From Bettongia penicillata ogilbyi (Eukaryota > Chordata > Mammalia > Diprotodontia > Potoroidae), in the NCBI GenBank assembly GCA_023548195.1, contig JAJHZJ010000008.1, positions 2,070,232-2,134,231 on the forward strand: a stretch of DNA of 64,000 bases. Reading direction: 5' to 3'. The notes below the pieces were generated by a model. The model was not told the origin of the DNA. It saw only the letters and a program-made list of their open reading frames with translations, and did not search any database. Positions within the stretch are counted from its first letter, which is position 1; each line of letters begins with the position of its first letter. The translations under genes and the position numbers were made by a program. Positions 24,605 through 36,479 of the stretch are shown here, in pieces.

Positions 24605-24925
24605 GGTTAATGGTTTGGATTTCCTCCTCTGAAAACAGCCTGTTCCTATTCTTTGACCATTTATCAGTTGGGAAATGATTCTTATTCTTGTAAATGCAAA
24701 TCATTTCCCTGTACATCTTAGAAATGAGATCTTTATCAGAGAAGCTTTCTGCAAAGACTTTTTTTCCCCAATTTCAGATAATGAAGATTATGATTCTCAT
24801 TGACAAGATATTTTTGTTTTGTTCTATACCTTCAGGTAAATCATCAAGTCTAATTCTTCTCCCTCGAGTAGAGAACTTTTGTGGAATCATCACTAGCAAA
24901 TTTTGAGTAAAGACAATCGTTGATG
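23515..24925 (-). mobile_element. L1 LINE 3' part (ORF2 end and 3' UTR)
   Basis: The longest single retroelement here. The T-rich left end is the minus-strand tail. Next come ctcaccttgaga-type 3' UTR text (23590), tccatctcctctctctctgg, then antisense ORF2 C-terminus: gatctctttggtatatagac, tagtagtggtactggggagt, agtaccaaattgttttccag and ttaatttgcatgactctaat. This parallels the antisense end of other mammalian L1s. A (TA)n tract expanded inside it. No open frame survives. Confidence 0.8.
24497..24603. repeat. (TA)n microsatellite, compound
   Basis: Two TA tracts, the longer from about 24551 to 24602 (about 26 units). It is flanked on both sides by the same word, atggttaatggtt, which suggests that a tandem duplication spanned the tract. 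Confidence 0.92.
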
Positions 24926-24931
24926 GACATC

Positions 24932-24960
24932 ATACACACACATGCACGCGCACACACACA
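24932..24960. repeat. (CA)n microsatellite
   Basis: Short impure CA run with two CG steps (catgcacgcgcacacacaca), immediately after the L1. Confidence 0.88.
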
Positions 24961-25560
24961 TTTTCATTCTTTAAATAATCTAAAAGAGGTATTGCCATGG
25001 AAACATCAGGGAAGGAGTAAGATCAACAGTGGAACCATAAATCTCTGATTTGGATTATAATCTCCAGCTCCCTTCTGTGTTTATATGAAGCTTTTGCTAC
25101 AAGCAAGCATTAAATTAGAGTCTAGTACCTTATACTGTTATAGAGAAAAACAGTTATAAATCCTGCCTAAAAGGAGCTTACCATCTGATTAGAGTATCTC
25201 ACTTGCATAGCATCTATAAGGGATCAAAACAACAACAGAAATATTCCATTATCTTGTCCTTGTCATTCCACTACTCCTGGCTCACATTCCTGAAACTCCT
25301 AACTTGGCAGAGTAACTCCTCCATTTGCCCATCTCCATCTACTACTACTTCCTCATAGTATATGCCTGCACAAATTTCTCCCTAAAGAACAGACTCTGTG
25401 CATGTCTGACCATGTTCTTCAGATTCATTTCATGTTCATTAGGGCCAAGCCCCATGAATATGAATCATGTAAATCATTTTTAGGCATATGTATCATCCAA
25501 CTTAAATTTTAAAGCATCATTATTGTGGTATCAGAAAACCAAAAATTGCCTAAGATAAGA
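24961..25560. other. Mostly unassigned, with an L2 scrap
   Basis: Positions 25105-25200 resemble an antisense L2 3' end (gcattaaattagagtctagt, cctaaaaggagcttaccatc). The remainder is unassigned; 25225-25440 may be old LINE-derived DNA. Confidence 0.45.
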
Positions 25561-25564
25561 TCAA

Positions 25565-26745
25565 TTAACACCTTGCCAAAAAAATTAACATTGTCAAGAA
25601 AATATTACACCTTGCTGACATGATTTCTATAACATCTCTTCCAAGTGGGATAGCCCCCATTCCCTTCAACTCATTCTTATATAAGATATCCTCTTGTTCT
25701 CCTGTTATCCTGGTCAGTTTCTTTTGAATACTCCTCTGCTGATCAATGCCCTTCCTAAAGTGGGGTGCCCCAAAATGAACATAGTGCTCCAAATGACAAA
25801 GACAGAACTAACTCCTCCTTGATTCTGAACATGATGCCCCTTAGGATAATAGTAGCTCTTTGGATCTACAATGTTACATTCTTTGAGTTTATTATCTACT
25901 AAAATCCATTTTTTTCTCTTGAACTGTTAGTTTCCTCCTTCCTTCTGTTAGACTCCCCCCCAAAATTAACTCAAATGTACAGCTTTATATTAATCCTTCT
26001 CATGTTAAATCTAACCTAATCTGATTCATCATTTTAAATTGTGGAAATATTTTTTGAATCTCTATTCGGTCATCCAGCCTTTTAACTATTTCTTTATGTA
26101 ATCTGCAAGTTCATCATGCAAGTGTCATTTAAGTTGTTAGTAAAAATGTTGAACATGTTTGGACCAATGGCAGGTCCTTGGCATAATCCACTAGAGACTT
26201 TCCTTCAAGTTGATGTGAACAAATCATTCAATCACTTTCAATTCATATAACTGTACTGTAACCAAACTCATATTTTTCCAGTTTAACCTCAAAGATAGTA
26301 TGAGAGATTTTTTTTAAATGCTCTGTTGAAGTCTAAGTGTACTGTTTCTATGGCATTCCCTCATCTACCATTTTTGTTACTCTGCAAAACCAAGAACAAC
26401 CTTAGCTTAGTCTAGCTTAACCTATTCTTAGTGAAATTATTATGGCTTTTAGTGATCCCTGCTTCCCTTTCTAACCCTCAAAAATCATCTCTTCTAGGAT
26501 TTTTTCAGGAATAAAAATCAACTCGAAACAAATAGTTTGTAGATGCCACCCTCTTCCCTTTTCAAATGTTGACATGGGCCTTTCTCCAGTCTTGTGGCAC
26601 TTTTTCCATTCTCCATGATCCTGCAGAGATAACCTGTTGAGCTATCAGTTGTTGTGGCTGTCTTTTTTATCAGTAACCGAGGATTGACTGAATGTTGCAT
26701 CCAAGTTAGGTTACTTTAATTCATTGTGGGTGGTGCTTTCTTACT
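25565..26745 (-). mobile_element. L3/CR1 LINE fragment, RT region
   Basis: Antisense CR1-clade LINE distinct from L2. Reverse-complemented landmarks include gtaacaaaaatggtagatga, gggaatgccatagaaacagt and tacacttagacttcaacaga at 26330-26395, which correspond to the DFSKAFD region of CR1/L3 reverse transcriptase. Around 26160-26205 is the decayed SGVPQGSVLGP segment. Upstream-facing text at 26480-26640 matches the preceding part of ORF2. Confidence 0.82.
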
Positions 26746-27090
26746 GTCTTGTCACCTATTTTCCGTTTCAATCCTCTTATCAGTTTTTATCCAATTTTTC
26801 CCTTTCCAAAATAAATTTTCCTTGGAAAAAAATGCAAGTGAAATAAGTAGGGTAGTAGAGTAGCAGTTTTCTCATTGACATCAATTAGTGACTACCCCAA
26901 AAATGGTCCAATCTTTTTTTTGGTATTCATTTTGATCTCAATTTTAAGAATTGTTTCTTCATGTTGATTGCAAGTCTCAGTTCCTCTGGCTGTTAGAGCT
27001 TCTCTCACTGCTCTTGCAAGATCATGCTTCATTTGGCATGGCCACACTTCCAGAAATCAGTCAACAGTCAATCAAATATATAGGTGGATC
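26746..27090. other. Unassigned non-coding stretch
   Basis: No recognised feature. Confidence 0.4.
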
Positions 27091-27094
27091 AGAG

Positions 27095-28480
27095 TATAAT
27101 AATAAATAAGAAATGATCTTCTGGTCTGCTTGTAACATAGTTGGGAAGATAATACATATACAAATGAAAAGTAATATAAATTGCTTTGCATTCTTAAGTG
27201 CTAATAGAATAGTATGGAGAAATTCTATCAGAAAAAGGAAGTTGTTTTAGGCAGGGGGTCATTAAGGGAACTTTCATAGAAAAGGATATCCCAGATAGCT
27301 CAGAAAGCAGATATAGGTCTGATCTCCCTGCTCCCACCAATAAATTTATCTCCTGTGTTCAACCAGTGCTTCCAGAAGATGAAGAAAATACAAAAGATTT
27401 GAACAAAGCCTTGAAAACTGAGTAAGAGCTAGCCAGATAGATAAAAGAGTAGGCACAGGATGGGAGAAAACATTTACATGTACAGAGTGTCATATCTAGA
27501 AATATAGGACAAGAAAGGCTTGTACAGAAGAAAATGAGTAGATCAGTTTGGTTCAAGTGGGGATTCCATGTATGTATTTCACAGGACACAAGGGAGAAAG
27601 ATAAGTTGGGACCAGTGAGGATGCTTTGAATGCAAGACTAAGGAGGTTAGCCTTTAATCTTGTAGGCAACGGGGAGTCATTGTCAATTTTCGAGCTGAGG
27701 AAAGAAATGATCAGAGCAATATTTCTGGACAAGTAATTTGGGGACAGTGGGCAGAATGAATTGCAGGGAAGACAAAATAGAAAATTGGAAGATCAGTTAG
27801 AAGTCTAATGCTGTAGTCCAGGCCTGAAGTAATAAGAGCTACAACTTCCCAGGGAGAATGGAAGAGAGTAGATAGATGTGAGGGAATGTGAAGAAAGCAT
27901 TGACAGGGCTAGGTGACTGATTGATATAGAAGGCAAGTCAGATGACAGAGAAAAGAATAGATATATTAATAGTAATAGGAAAGTTAGACGTCAGGAGGGG
28001 AAAGGTAGTACGACGAGATAGTACTAAGCTTATTTTAGACATGATGAACTTGAGGTGATTAAAAAGATTCTTTTTTTTTGAGGATAGAACCCAGACCTAT
28101 GATTTAATGGAATATAGAATTCCCAATGAGGGAACTCCCTCTACTAATACAGGTTATTACCTACTTTGTAACTTTGAGTTGCCCAGGTGCATTCAGAATT
28201 TAAGTGACTTCCTCAGGACCACATAGTCACTTTATGATTAAGGCAAGAATTCAACCCAGAAAGCTTCCCATCCATTCTACCATTCAGCCATTGAAGTATG
28301 TCTTTATGAAATTATCTAGCGGAGAGCTGGACTTGCCAGACTGGAGTTCCAATCAATAGGACAGTGGAGATTTGATAGTCATCAAGGTAAAAGATGAAGA
28401 AGTGGAAATGAATATGGTAATTTGATGTATTTTTATATTTCAGGAGTATGTGATTCTGTGCATGCCAAGTGTCTTAGGAT
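27095..28480 (-). mobile_element. L2 LINE fragment, split by a SINE
   Basis: Antisense L2. Landmarks: gctttgaatgcaagactaag (27625), ggcaacggggagtcattgtc (27664), tgctgtagtccaggcctgaa (27810). It is interrupted at 28063-28295 and continues with gactggagttccaatcaata and gatagtcatcaaggtaaaag to about 28480. All frames are broken. Confidence 0.78.
28063..28295 (-). mobile_element. CORE-SINE of the second type
   Basis: Antisense copy inserted in L2. The tail side is gagggaactccctctactaa then tacaggttattacctacttt. The CORE is aatttaagtgacttcctcag. The head side is attctaccattcagcca. It mirrors the sense copies at 12.8, 33.7 and 63.1 kb. Confidence 0.72.
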
Positions 28481-28744
28481 AAGACATGATTGGGAAAGGT
28501 GAACCAGTTTTATACTGGAGCAAAAAAAAAACTGATGGAAAGTTCATGTGTTCAATTGGCATTTATATGAAATCAAGAGACTTAGAGGAAGTTCTTCAAT
28601 CTATTAGAGAGGACCCTCTGAGGAGAATTTGAGAGGACATTTACATTATGCATGGATGGATTGCCATGTGTAATTAGTGCTTTTTAGGGGGTGGAATGTT
28701 ATAGTCATTGCTAGTAATAAAAGACACCCCCCCTTTAAGTGTCG
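28481..28744. other. Unassigned spacer
   Basis: Short spacer between L2 fragments. No recognised feature. Confidence 0.4.
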
Positions 28745-29655
28745 ATCATCAAAAGATGGGCATCAAAGGATGCCCCCAGGGAGCTCATATTGTGACAAGA
28801 AAGACAACATGTAAAAAATCATGCACATGTAAGATAAGTGTTTAAATGGAAGGTAACTTCAGAGGGGAGACACTAGCATTGAGAAAGCATATAGAAGGGA
28901 AACAAAGGAAGGCTTTCTGCAAAAGGTGGGATTTGAACAGTCTTGAAGGAAGTCAGGGCAGCTGGAATTTGGAGTGAGGAGGGAGATCATTTGGGTCTAT
29001 GAATGAGTCTGTACAAAGGCACAGATATGGAAGATGAAGTGTCCTGTTTTGAAGCATGGAAAGCAGTCCAGAATACTTAGATCACAGCACGTATAAAAGG
29101 GAGTAAAGTATAAAACAGACTAGAATGGTAGGAAGGGGCCAGGTCTTGAAGAGATTTAAATATCATACATATAATTTTATATTTATCCTTGAGGTGATAG
29201 GGAATCACTGGAGTTTACTGAAAAAAGTATTTGTGACATGGATAGATCTGCTCTTTAGGAAAATTATTTTGGTACCTGAATGAATGGATGGAAGTGAAGA
29301 AAGGCTCAAGGAAGGAAATGGTGTCAAAAAGGCTTTTACAAGGGTTCAAATGAGATAATAAGGGCTTCAGCTAAGATAGTGGCTGTGCGAGTGGAGAGAA
29401 GAGGTTGGATGTAAAATGGTGCGAAGTAGAAACAAGGTTTGACAACAGATTGAATCAAGGATGACACTGAGTTTGACTGTCTGGGAGCTTGGTGATGCCC
29501 TCAACAGTTATAAGGATGCTTGGAAGAGTGAAAGGTTTGGGAAAATTGATGAGTTGTTTTTGACATCTTGAATTTGAGATACCTATAAGGCATCTAATCT
29601 GAATTATCTGAAAGGCATGTGTTGATATGGGACTCAAGAGAGAGATTAGGGCAAG
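28745..29655 (-). mobile_element. L2 LINE fragment
   Basis: Antisense L2 from the 3' side: agggagctcatattgtgaca, ggctttctgcaaaaggtggg, gaggtgatagggaatcactg (29193), then ggtgatgccctcaacagtta (29490) and ttgaatttgagatacctata (29570). It ends at a GATA microsatellite, which probably expanded within the element. Confidence 0.82.

Positions 29656-29735
<80 letters not shown>
29656..29735 (+). repeat. (GATA)n microsatellite, about 19 units
   Basis: Nearly pure tetranucleotide array ending in gatggatcgatc. The minus-strand frame with repeated Ser-Ile-Tyr-Leu is encoded by it and is not a protein. Purity and length suggest it is polymorphic. Confidence 0.97.
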
Positions 29736-30628
29736 GGATCGATCTAGGAATTGTTTGCTTAGTAATAAGAGTTGAACCCATTGGAGGGGAGAATCCACAT
29801 CAATGAAATCACAAATTATGTGTCTAGAATATTTTGAATTATAAGAATATTCTTAGACCAAAGAATGCTAAACCAATTAATATGATCTTGGAACTGAATG
29901 TGGGAAGGGAGAATGTCCTTGCATTTTTTAAGCATACTTTATACAGTTTAGATTAAATCCTATTAAAAAATGAGAGGAAGTTGGCTTTGATCGAAGTTGC
30001 CTGCTAAGTTCCCTTCTAGTTCCATCGTCTTCTCACTACTATATGTATTGAAAGTAGAGAAAACAGAAGCAGCTATTTGAGGATAGATGTCCCATTAGCT
30101 CTCAGTCAGCCAAGAGCTTTTTTGAAAAGTCACATATTCGAAGTAATACAGTAGGGAAATTCCCCTTAAAAAAGCCATCCCTTGTCTTTGAGATGCCTCC
30201 AATCTACAAATTACATCTAGTAGTGAAAAGATCATAACTATTTTACCATCTGTTGGAGATAAAGTATTCGTCATGTTATTATAACATGGACACTAAACTG
30301 TATCATAGTGTATGCTTGATACAATCAGAAATCCACATTCATTCATATAATGTCTACAATTCAAATCATTTTGTATAAATAAATCTGAATTTTTTTTTAT
30401 CTTAGCAACATATATTTGGTATCATATGTGTGTTTTGAGATGTAAAAAAAACTCAGCCAAATTATATCATCTGAGATATCTTTAATGATAATACCTATTC
30501 CCCCGTCATTCTGTTGTAATCAAATGGAGATAAATGACTGAATTGAGTTGGTTTAATACGTTTAGTTTCGCCCAGTTTAAGAAAGCAGAATCACCCCACC
30601 TGTTATTTATACTTCCTAAATGATTAAT
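29736..30628. other. Unassigned non-coding stretch
   Basis: AT-rich with no repeat recognised. The first 60 bases may still belong to the L2. Confidence 0.4.
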
Positions 30629-30632
30629 TTCT

Positions 30633-30880
30633 AGGTTATGGAAGGGTACTTACTTGGCACAGTGGATAAAGTACCAAGCCTTCCTGACTTCAAATCTGGC
30701 CTCGGGCACTTAATAGCTGTGTGACCCTGAGCAAGTCACTTAACTCTGTTTGCTTCAGTTTCCTTGTCAGTGAAATGAGCTGAAGAGGAAAGTGTCAGGC
30801 AATTCCAGTGTCTTTGCCAAGAAAACCCCAAGTAGGATCACAAAGAATCAGACATGACTGAAAAATAGCAACAAAAACAC
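30633..30880 (+). mobile_element. Mar-1-type CORE-SINE
   Basis: Sense copy: cacagtggataaagtaccaa, gtgaccctgagcaagtcact, taactctgtttgcttcagtt, ttgccaagaaaaccccaagt, and the Bov-B-like tail agaatcagacatgactgaaa. About 20 bases of the head are missing compared with the copy at 2.9 kb. Confidence 0.92.
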
Positions 30881-31889
30881 TTTTCACTTATTCTGGTTGT
30901 GATTTGGACTGGGAGAAAATGGGGGAGATGAAAAGGTTATTTAATTCAAAGTTTGCTTATTTTTGAATAACAATATTGAGTCAGAATTGCTTGTGTTTCA
31001 GTGATTGAACTGTCATATGCTCATAGCTGGGGCTGCAAAAACAAAATAAAAGCCTTCAATTATTTCCTTAGTATGACCCACTTGCTTCCCATTGTGTAGG
31101 CAGGACCAAAAGAAGCCTTAGTTCTTTGGACAAAAATGTTGTTAAGAACTTAACTCTTGGTAAGTCTTTCTCCTAGATTTTAGACCACAACATCATGTTC
31201 ATTTGTTGGCATTAAGTAGGTTCATTCTCTTTCTCTCTTTCATCAGTGAAAACACATCAACATAGATATACCTGAGGATAAAAACAAAGTGTGCTTGAAG
31301 TAGATAGGTTAGAAATATTCTAATAATTATCTGTTTTCGATTATTTTGATTCGGTCTTATGCCCACCCAGAAATGTTGGATTAGTAATAGTTCTAAAAGT
31401 CAGCATTGATTTCTTCAGGAGGGGAAAGCTGAATTTCTCATTACATAACTCACTTAGAAAGCATTTGTAGATATGAGTTTAATACATCTGCCTTGTCATA
31501 AATATGTCTTGATATCCTCCTTCTATCCAGCTGTGGTACTTCACTGACGAGTGTGATAACAGAAGTATGTCTGTTTCATAGTGCCTCTTACATTAAAGAT
31601 CTGCCCTCTTCATAGTTACTTCTAGTGTAGGCCACCTCTGCAGACCTTATTCCAACACTGACCATCAGTGTATCACTTGTTAGCAAGGTGTCGGTCTAAT
31701 CCATAACATATATAAAGTTCTCATATTAAATATGCTATTTTCAATGATATATCTAATCTTCACTCAACCTTTACACACCTAAGAGTGTGGACATTAACGC
31801 ATTTTTGAGTCCACTCTCTAAGCCTCTTGTCTGGGAAAATATGTATCTGTGTTGTAGAAACTAAAATTAACCTTAAAACCCTTTAAATA
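30881..31889. other. Unassigned non-coding stretch
   Basis: No recognised repeat or exon. Confidence 0.4.
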
Positions 31890-32066
31890 AGATTGTCATG
31901 TCTCAAAAGCTAGTAAAGCAGATATACGATTGTTCCTTTTTTGCAGTACTACAAAAGGAGGTGATAGTGGTGGTGGTGGTAGAAATTAGGTTATGAAAAG
32001 TATGATTTGAAACTAATCTAAAGTAATCTCAGTCAGGTTTCAGCAATAATTGTGTCCCTGCAAAAA
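31890..32066 (+). repeat. Left arm of a long inverted repeat
   Basis: Pairs in reverse complement with 32562-32741. In the core (about 139 bases, 31927-32065) I count 12 mismatches, 10 of them transitions, i.e. about 91% identity. The outer 35 bases match less well. Contains ggtggtggtggtagaaatta and gtcaggtttcagcaataatt. Family unknown. Confidence 0.93.
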
Positions 32067-32561
32067 AGAAAGAGAGGGAAAAAAACCACAAGGTTAATCA
32101 TCTTAGATGGGACTCTGTGACTATATAATGCACAAAGATTAATTTTATAGCCTCATTCATTGTTTTGTTTCACTGATGCCTCCTGTTTTTGCATCAGGTA
32201 TTTCTCCTTTATCACACCCCCACCTTATGATCGAGTTTTCCTTTGTAACGGAAATAAACATTTAGACAAAAGAAGTAGAATTTGTAGTTTCAAGTAACGT
32301 GTTCTGCACCTATAACCCAACATCTTGACCGCAAGAAGAGGCATGGTTCCAGCACCAAAATTGCTCATTACAGTTTTCCGGTTTTCCTTTGTAGTCTTAT
32401 TATCACTTAACATTATTGTAATTATCGTGTATGTTGTTCCTAGTTCTTCATTCTGGTCTGTAACAATGAAAGTTATATGTGGGATTTCAAGATGCATTTG
32501 TACTTCTAGAAATGTTTCTACATTTTCAAAAGGAATTAAAAAGAAATGAAGAGAACTCTGT
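32067..32561. other. Spacer of the inverted repeat, possibly L1 3'-UTR-derived
   Basis: About 495 bases between the arms. Minus-strand text around 32290-32460 (agaactaggaacaacataca, ataattacaataatgttaag) loosely resembles the L1 3' end at 21.3 kb. Open frames on both strands here (90 codons minus, 74 codons plus, the latter with a hydrophobic stretch) have no family that I recognise. Confidence 0.35.
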
Positions 32562-32741
32562 TTCCTATTTGTAGGGACACAATTATTGCTGAAACCTGAC
32601 TGAGATTCCTTTAGATTAGTTTCAAATCATGCTTTTTATACCCTAGTTTCTACCACCACCACCACCATTACCTCCTTTTATAGCACTGCAAAAAAAGAAC
32701 AATCATGTATTCGCTCTACTAGCCTTTCAGATATGGCAAAT
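32562..32741 (-). repeat. Right arm of the long inverted repeat
   Basis: Reverse-complement partner of 31890-32066; contains taccaccaccaccaccatta and caattattgctgaaacctga. No target-site duplication was found outside the arms. Confidence 0.93.
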
Positions 32742-33675
32742 GTGCCTATGAAAAATTATGAAGCGTCCTTTATTACAAGACCTTGTTTGTAAATGTTTTA
32801 TTTCTGTTCTGCTTCAAGTGATAATTGGACTTTATTGAAAGAAAGAGCGAGAAATGTAATTTTAAATGTAGTTTTATGAGAGCTTACAAAAGGGTCCACA
32901 CAGAAGTTAGTCATCAGTGCTACTGACAAAATAACAGTTTGCAAAATAGAAGATAAAATCTAAAATTTTATTCACAACATGTAACTAAAGTAATTGCACA
33001 ATTATAAAGTACCAATGGATGTCAGCACACTATAATTTCTGTGACAAACATCTTCTTTGATATATGTTCTTAATGGGGAGAAGTGTTTAGATATAATTTA
33101 TAAGAGTGTCCTTCAAGTAGAACTGGATTCCAAATTGCTTTGCACATGTCAGCTTCTATGTTTCAAATGCCTGTGTCAGTTCCTAAATCAGGGAGACTTT
33201 GGAAGGTTTTTTGAGCTACACTAGTAACCTTCCAGCCAAGATGGTCAACACACTGGAATATTTGAGGAGCATTGTCTTATTTGGGAATCTTCAGGTCCTA
33301 GCTAGAATTCCCTGATCTATTTACTTACAAACTAGTAAGGAAGCTAAGTTTTAATCTGAGAATTTGGTACCATTATTGTTCCAACATTTCTAGACGAGCA
33401 GCAAATACCCTGCATTCTCTTTAAGTCTACCATTTTGTACTGAACTAATGAAGAGACGGGGAGGAACAAAATCTCACCACTTTCCTACATTTTCTGTCAC
33501 TGGTTGGTGAGCTGGCCAGTCTGATGCTATTTGACAACTGAATCAGGCAATAATATTTTTTTAAGAAGAAAAAAAAGGAAAGATATTCCTCCGGATAACG
33601 GCTGTACGTGTACTTTCTGCATGGAATCTCATTTATTCTACTAAATGAGATTTGCTGATAAATTAATTCAGATAC
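32742..33675. other. Unassigned non-coding stretch
   Basis: No recognised feature. Confidence 0.4.
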
Positions 33676-33679
33676 AGTG

Positions 33680-33910
33680 TAGTATAGTCGCGTAGAAAGC
33701 CAAACTAAAGTTGAGAAGATATAGGTTCAAGTCTACCTTTGACACATATTGTCCATGTGACCTAAGGCAGATCATTTAGCCACTCAATTTCCCAGGCAGT
33801 TTCCAAAGATAGGAAGTTGGAAAAAATTATAAATCACTTGTAGTCATAGACAGGATTTCCTCACAGGGAGTTCTTTGCAACAATGAAGGGACAAGTCTTA
33901 TTCTCCATAA
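33680..33910 (+). mobile_element. CORE-SINE of the second type
   Basis: Sense copy: gaagatataggttcaagtct, gtgacctaaggcagatcatt, tagccactcaatttcccagg, then the tail with gatttcctcacagggagttc and tttgcaacaatgaagg. The tail distinguishes it from Mar-1. Confidence 0.7.
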
Positions 33911-34700
33911 TTGTTAGTGTTATTACCTGTTAATACCACATTTGTACATACAATTCTAATGAAACCCTGCTATTCAGACAGTCCCAATCTGCTCACAAGG
34001 TAGCCATGATGGTATAAATCCTCCTACCTTTTTGAGAGGTGGTACAGGTGGTAGAAAAAAATATACCAGTTATATAATAACAAGTTTAGACTATCTTTTA
34101 AGCTCTGGTATATCTCACAAGTCTTACATCCTGATAAATTTAGTATCCAGGAAACCTTGCTTTTGAAGTCCAGTGACCAAACAGAGGCAAAATATAGCCA
34201 ACATTATTATTATGCCATAAAAATATACTTCATTCTGAAATGTTCTGTGAAAGGTAGCATCCTGTGGGTATTGATTCACTGTTTTGTTTTCACTTCACCT
34301 TTCCTTACATGTTACTTACCCAAATCCTGATACCTCATAAGATTCCTTTATGTGGGCAGAAAGTTGGTGCCACTTGACAAAGTGCCTTTTTCTTGGTCTC
34401 ACGTGTATATTTTCCTTTGCTTTTCTTTGGCTCATGCATTTTTAAAGGCCCTGCTTGTGGTATGTGCTCGTTAGGGTTTCGTGCATAAAGACCTGAAATC
34501 AGTTAAAAGTAAAATTCATTTAGCAGCATAAGTATATTAAGCATAATTCTACAAGGTTCTTTTATTCACAATTTAAAATACTTGTTGAATTCACCATATG
34601 GATAGTGTCTACTCATGGGATGGAAACCCAGATAAAGAGGTCTCGGAAGAGATACTCATGAGTTATCTAGAAAGCTGTTTCCACACTTGTTTGACATAGA
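33911..34700. other. Unassigned non-coding stretch
   Basis: Includes a moderately GC-richer block at 34380-34500. Nothing coding recognised. Confidence 0.4.
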
Positions 34701-34704
34701 AGAC

Positions 34705-34900
34705 AAAATGCAAAAAGGCCTAGATTCCAATTTTGTCATTGATACCTGATTTACAACCATGAGCCAGGTCACTTATGCTCTCCAGACCTCAGTTTATTCA
34801 TTTGTGGACAGGGGTTAACATCTGCCCTCACCTGAGCCTCCCAAGGTTGTCTGGTCTCAGTGAGACAATATATTTTGGAAATTAAAATCTCATGTGAAAC
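34705..34900 (+). mobile_element. MIR-type CORE-SINE
   Basis: Sense MIR: gatttacaaccatgagccag, gtcacttatgctctccagac, ctcagtttattcatttgtgg and the L2-like tail. Old and diverged. Confidence 0.68.
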
Positions 34901-35559
34901 TTTATGAATATGCATTGTTATTATACCAAGTATTCTCATGACTCAACAATATTGTAAATGAAATGTGAAAAAAGTAGGACTTTAATCCATACTGAAGTCT
35001 ACGTTTCTGAAGAAACTTTTTGCTATATAGCTGTCCCCTATAGTTAAATGATGGCATAAAAAGAATTATTATGTTAACCCAGTGAAGGCTGAACTGAAGA
35101 AACCATCCACCTTTCTTTTCAGCAGCTGGCAAATGGAGAACCATCCTTGACTTTTAAGTGAGATCTACATCCATAAAGTTCATTTTATCCCTCTACAGCT
35201 CTGCCTTTTCACCTTTTGCGTGACTATAATCTTTTTTCAAAATAAGTCATAGAACATTCTCAGGAAACAATGTTTTGGTCCAGAGTATAAATGCTTTGTT
35301 TTAATGTAATGGTTTCTTGTGTGCTATTCAGTTTCAAAAAAAGTCTTCTTTTTCTTGGCGTTTATAGTTTCACATTGCTTGATTTAGAATTTTAATTAGT
35401 GTGATCAGTCAGTGACCGTTTGGATACTCCATTGATCTGAAGTTCTTACAATTTAACATATAGATCAGTACTTGATTTCTGTCTTCAAAAAAACTGGCAT
35501 TTAATGTAAGAAAGCACTTAGACCTTGTGATAAACTAATATCTGTCAAGGTCTCCCTCT
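34901..35559. other. Unassigned non-coding stretch
   Basis: No repeat recognised. The minus-strand frame 34902-35144 has no recognisable content. Confidence 0.4.
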
Positions 35560-35930
35560 CCCCAAATGCGTTAGGAGAAAGAGAACAAAACCTGAACTTG
35601 GTGGGCAGGAGGAGTGGAGCAAGATTCAAGCTATGCTCCCTTGAAAAAGCTTCCCTGTGACATTCCTGATCACCTAGGGACAGAAAAGGTCCCACCCATA
35701 TGGTATCATGGCCACTTCAACCTGGTGGATTTCTGAAGACCCTCTTTACCAGACTTGTCTTCGCTCACTGCTTTGTAAACAATTCAGGGAGGCCATACAT
35801 AGAAAGGCTAAGGGTTACTGTACTCTTGCTGCATAGCTTGGCTGTGTTAGGGCTAAGTAAACCTTTCGTTAAGTATTCATTGAGCTATGAGTGCCTTGTT
35901 TTGTCCCAACGTTGAACATAAACGAGGTGC
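35560..35930 (+). other. Possible remnant of an LTR-like element
   Basis: GC-richer than its surroundings. Near 35855 it carries taagtaaacctttcg, a degenerate poly(A)-signal-like context, followed by attgagctatgagtgccttg, a layout reminiscent of a retroviral LTR 3' part. No matching second LTR, TG...CA ends or target duplication were identified, so this is only a suggestion. No viral gene is present. Confidence 0.2.
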
Positions 35931-36039
35931 CAGCATCAAGCCTGCCTCTAACAGACCATTTTACTTGTAGCAGTTCCTTTTCAAAGCAGGGCTCATTTTC
36001 TTGAGTTTTGTTAGGTCAGCCTAGATCTGACAACTTACT

Positions 36040-36170
36040 TGTGTTATTCATTCAGCAGATGTTTATGAAATTCTTCTGTGTGCAAGTTGACGTGCTGAAG
36101 CCTGAGTGAGATAGAAAGCTTGCATCAGACACTGTCCTTGCTCTCATAAAGATTATAGGCAGATATTAGG
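36040..36170 (-). mobile_element. L2 3'-end fragment
   Basis: Antisense L2 end: attcattcagcagatgttta, tgtgcaagttgacgtgctga and tccttgctctcataaagatt. Confidence 0.7.
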
Positions 36171-36479
36171 GGCAAACTAGCTCTAATCAGAGATGATTGT
36201 TAAATATTCGTTGTGAACATTTACACCTCAGAAATCAAATTGGGATTGGATTTATTGTTTTGTTTATCATCTAGATCTAAGAAAATATTAATAAATCACA
36301 TTGAACTTCAAAGTATATATTCACACTGTTGTTTTTTTTTCCTGGAGAGCTGATTGTTAAACATTTATCAGATATATTGCTCTATAGATCTTGCTTAAAT
36401 TCAATAGGAATGACTCTGAAGGCTTAAGGAATGAAGTTATCATCCGACTGTAGTCATGGAGACTGTATAGCAAAAACAA
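36171..36479. other. Unassigned spacer
   Basis: AT-rich spacer between an L2 end and MIR fragments. No recognised feature. Confidence 0.4.

Noticed and set aside
29656..29735. CRISPR-like regular repeat
   Set aside because: The repeat is a four-base microsatellite without spacers, and the DNA is mammalian.
29455..29781. Ser-Ile-Tyr-Leu repeat protein
   Set aside because: Translation of the GATA microsatellite plus flanking L2.
32325..32549. Small membrane protein in the spacer of the inverted repeat
   Set aside because: There is a hydrophobic stretch, but no family match and an overlapping frame on the other strand; the spacer may be L1-derived.
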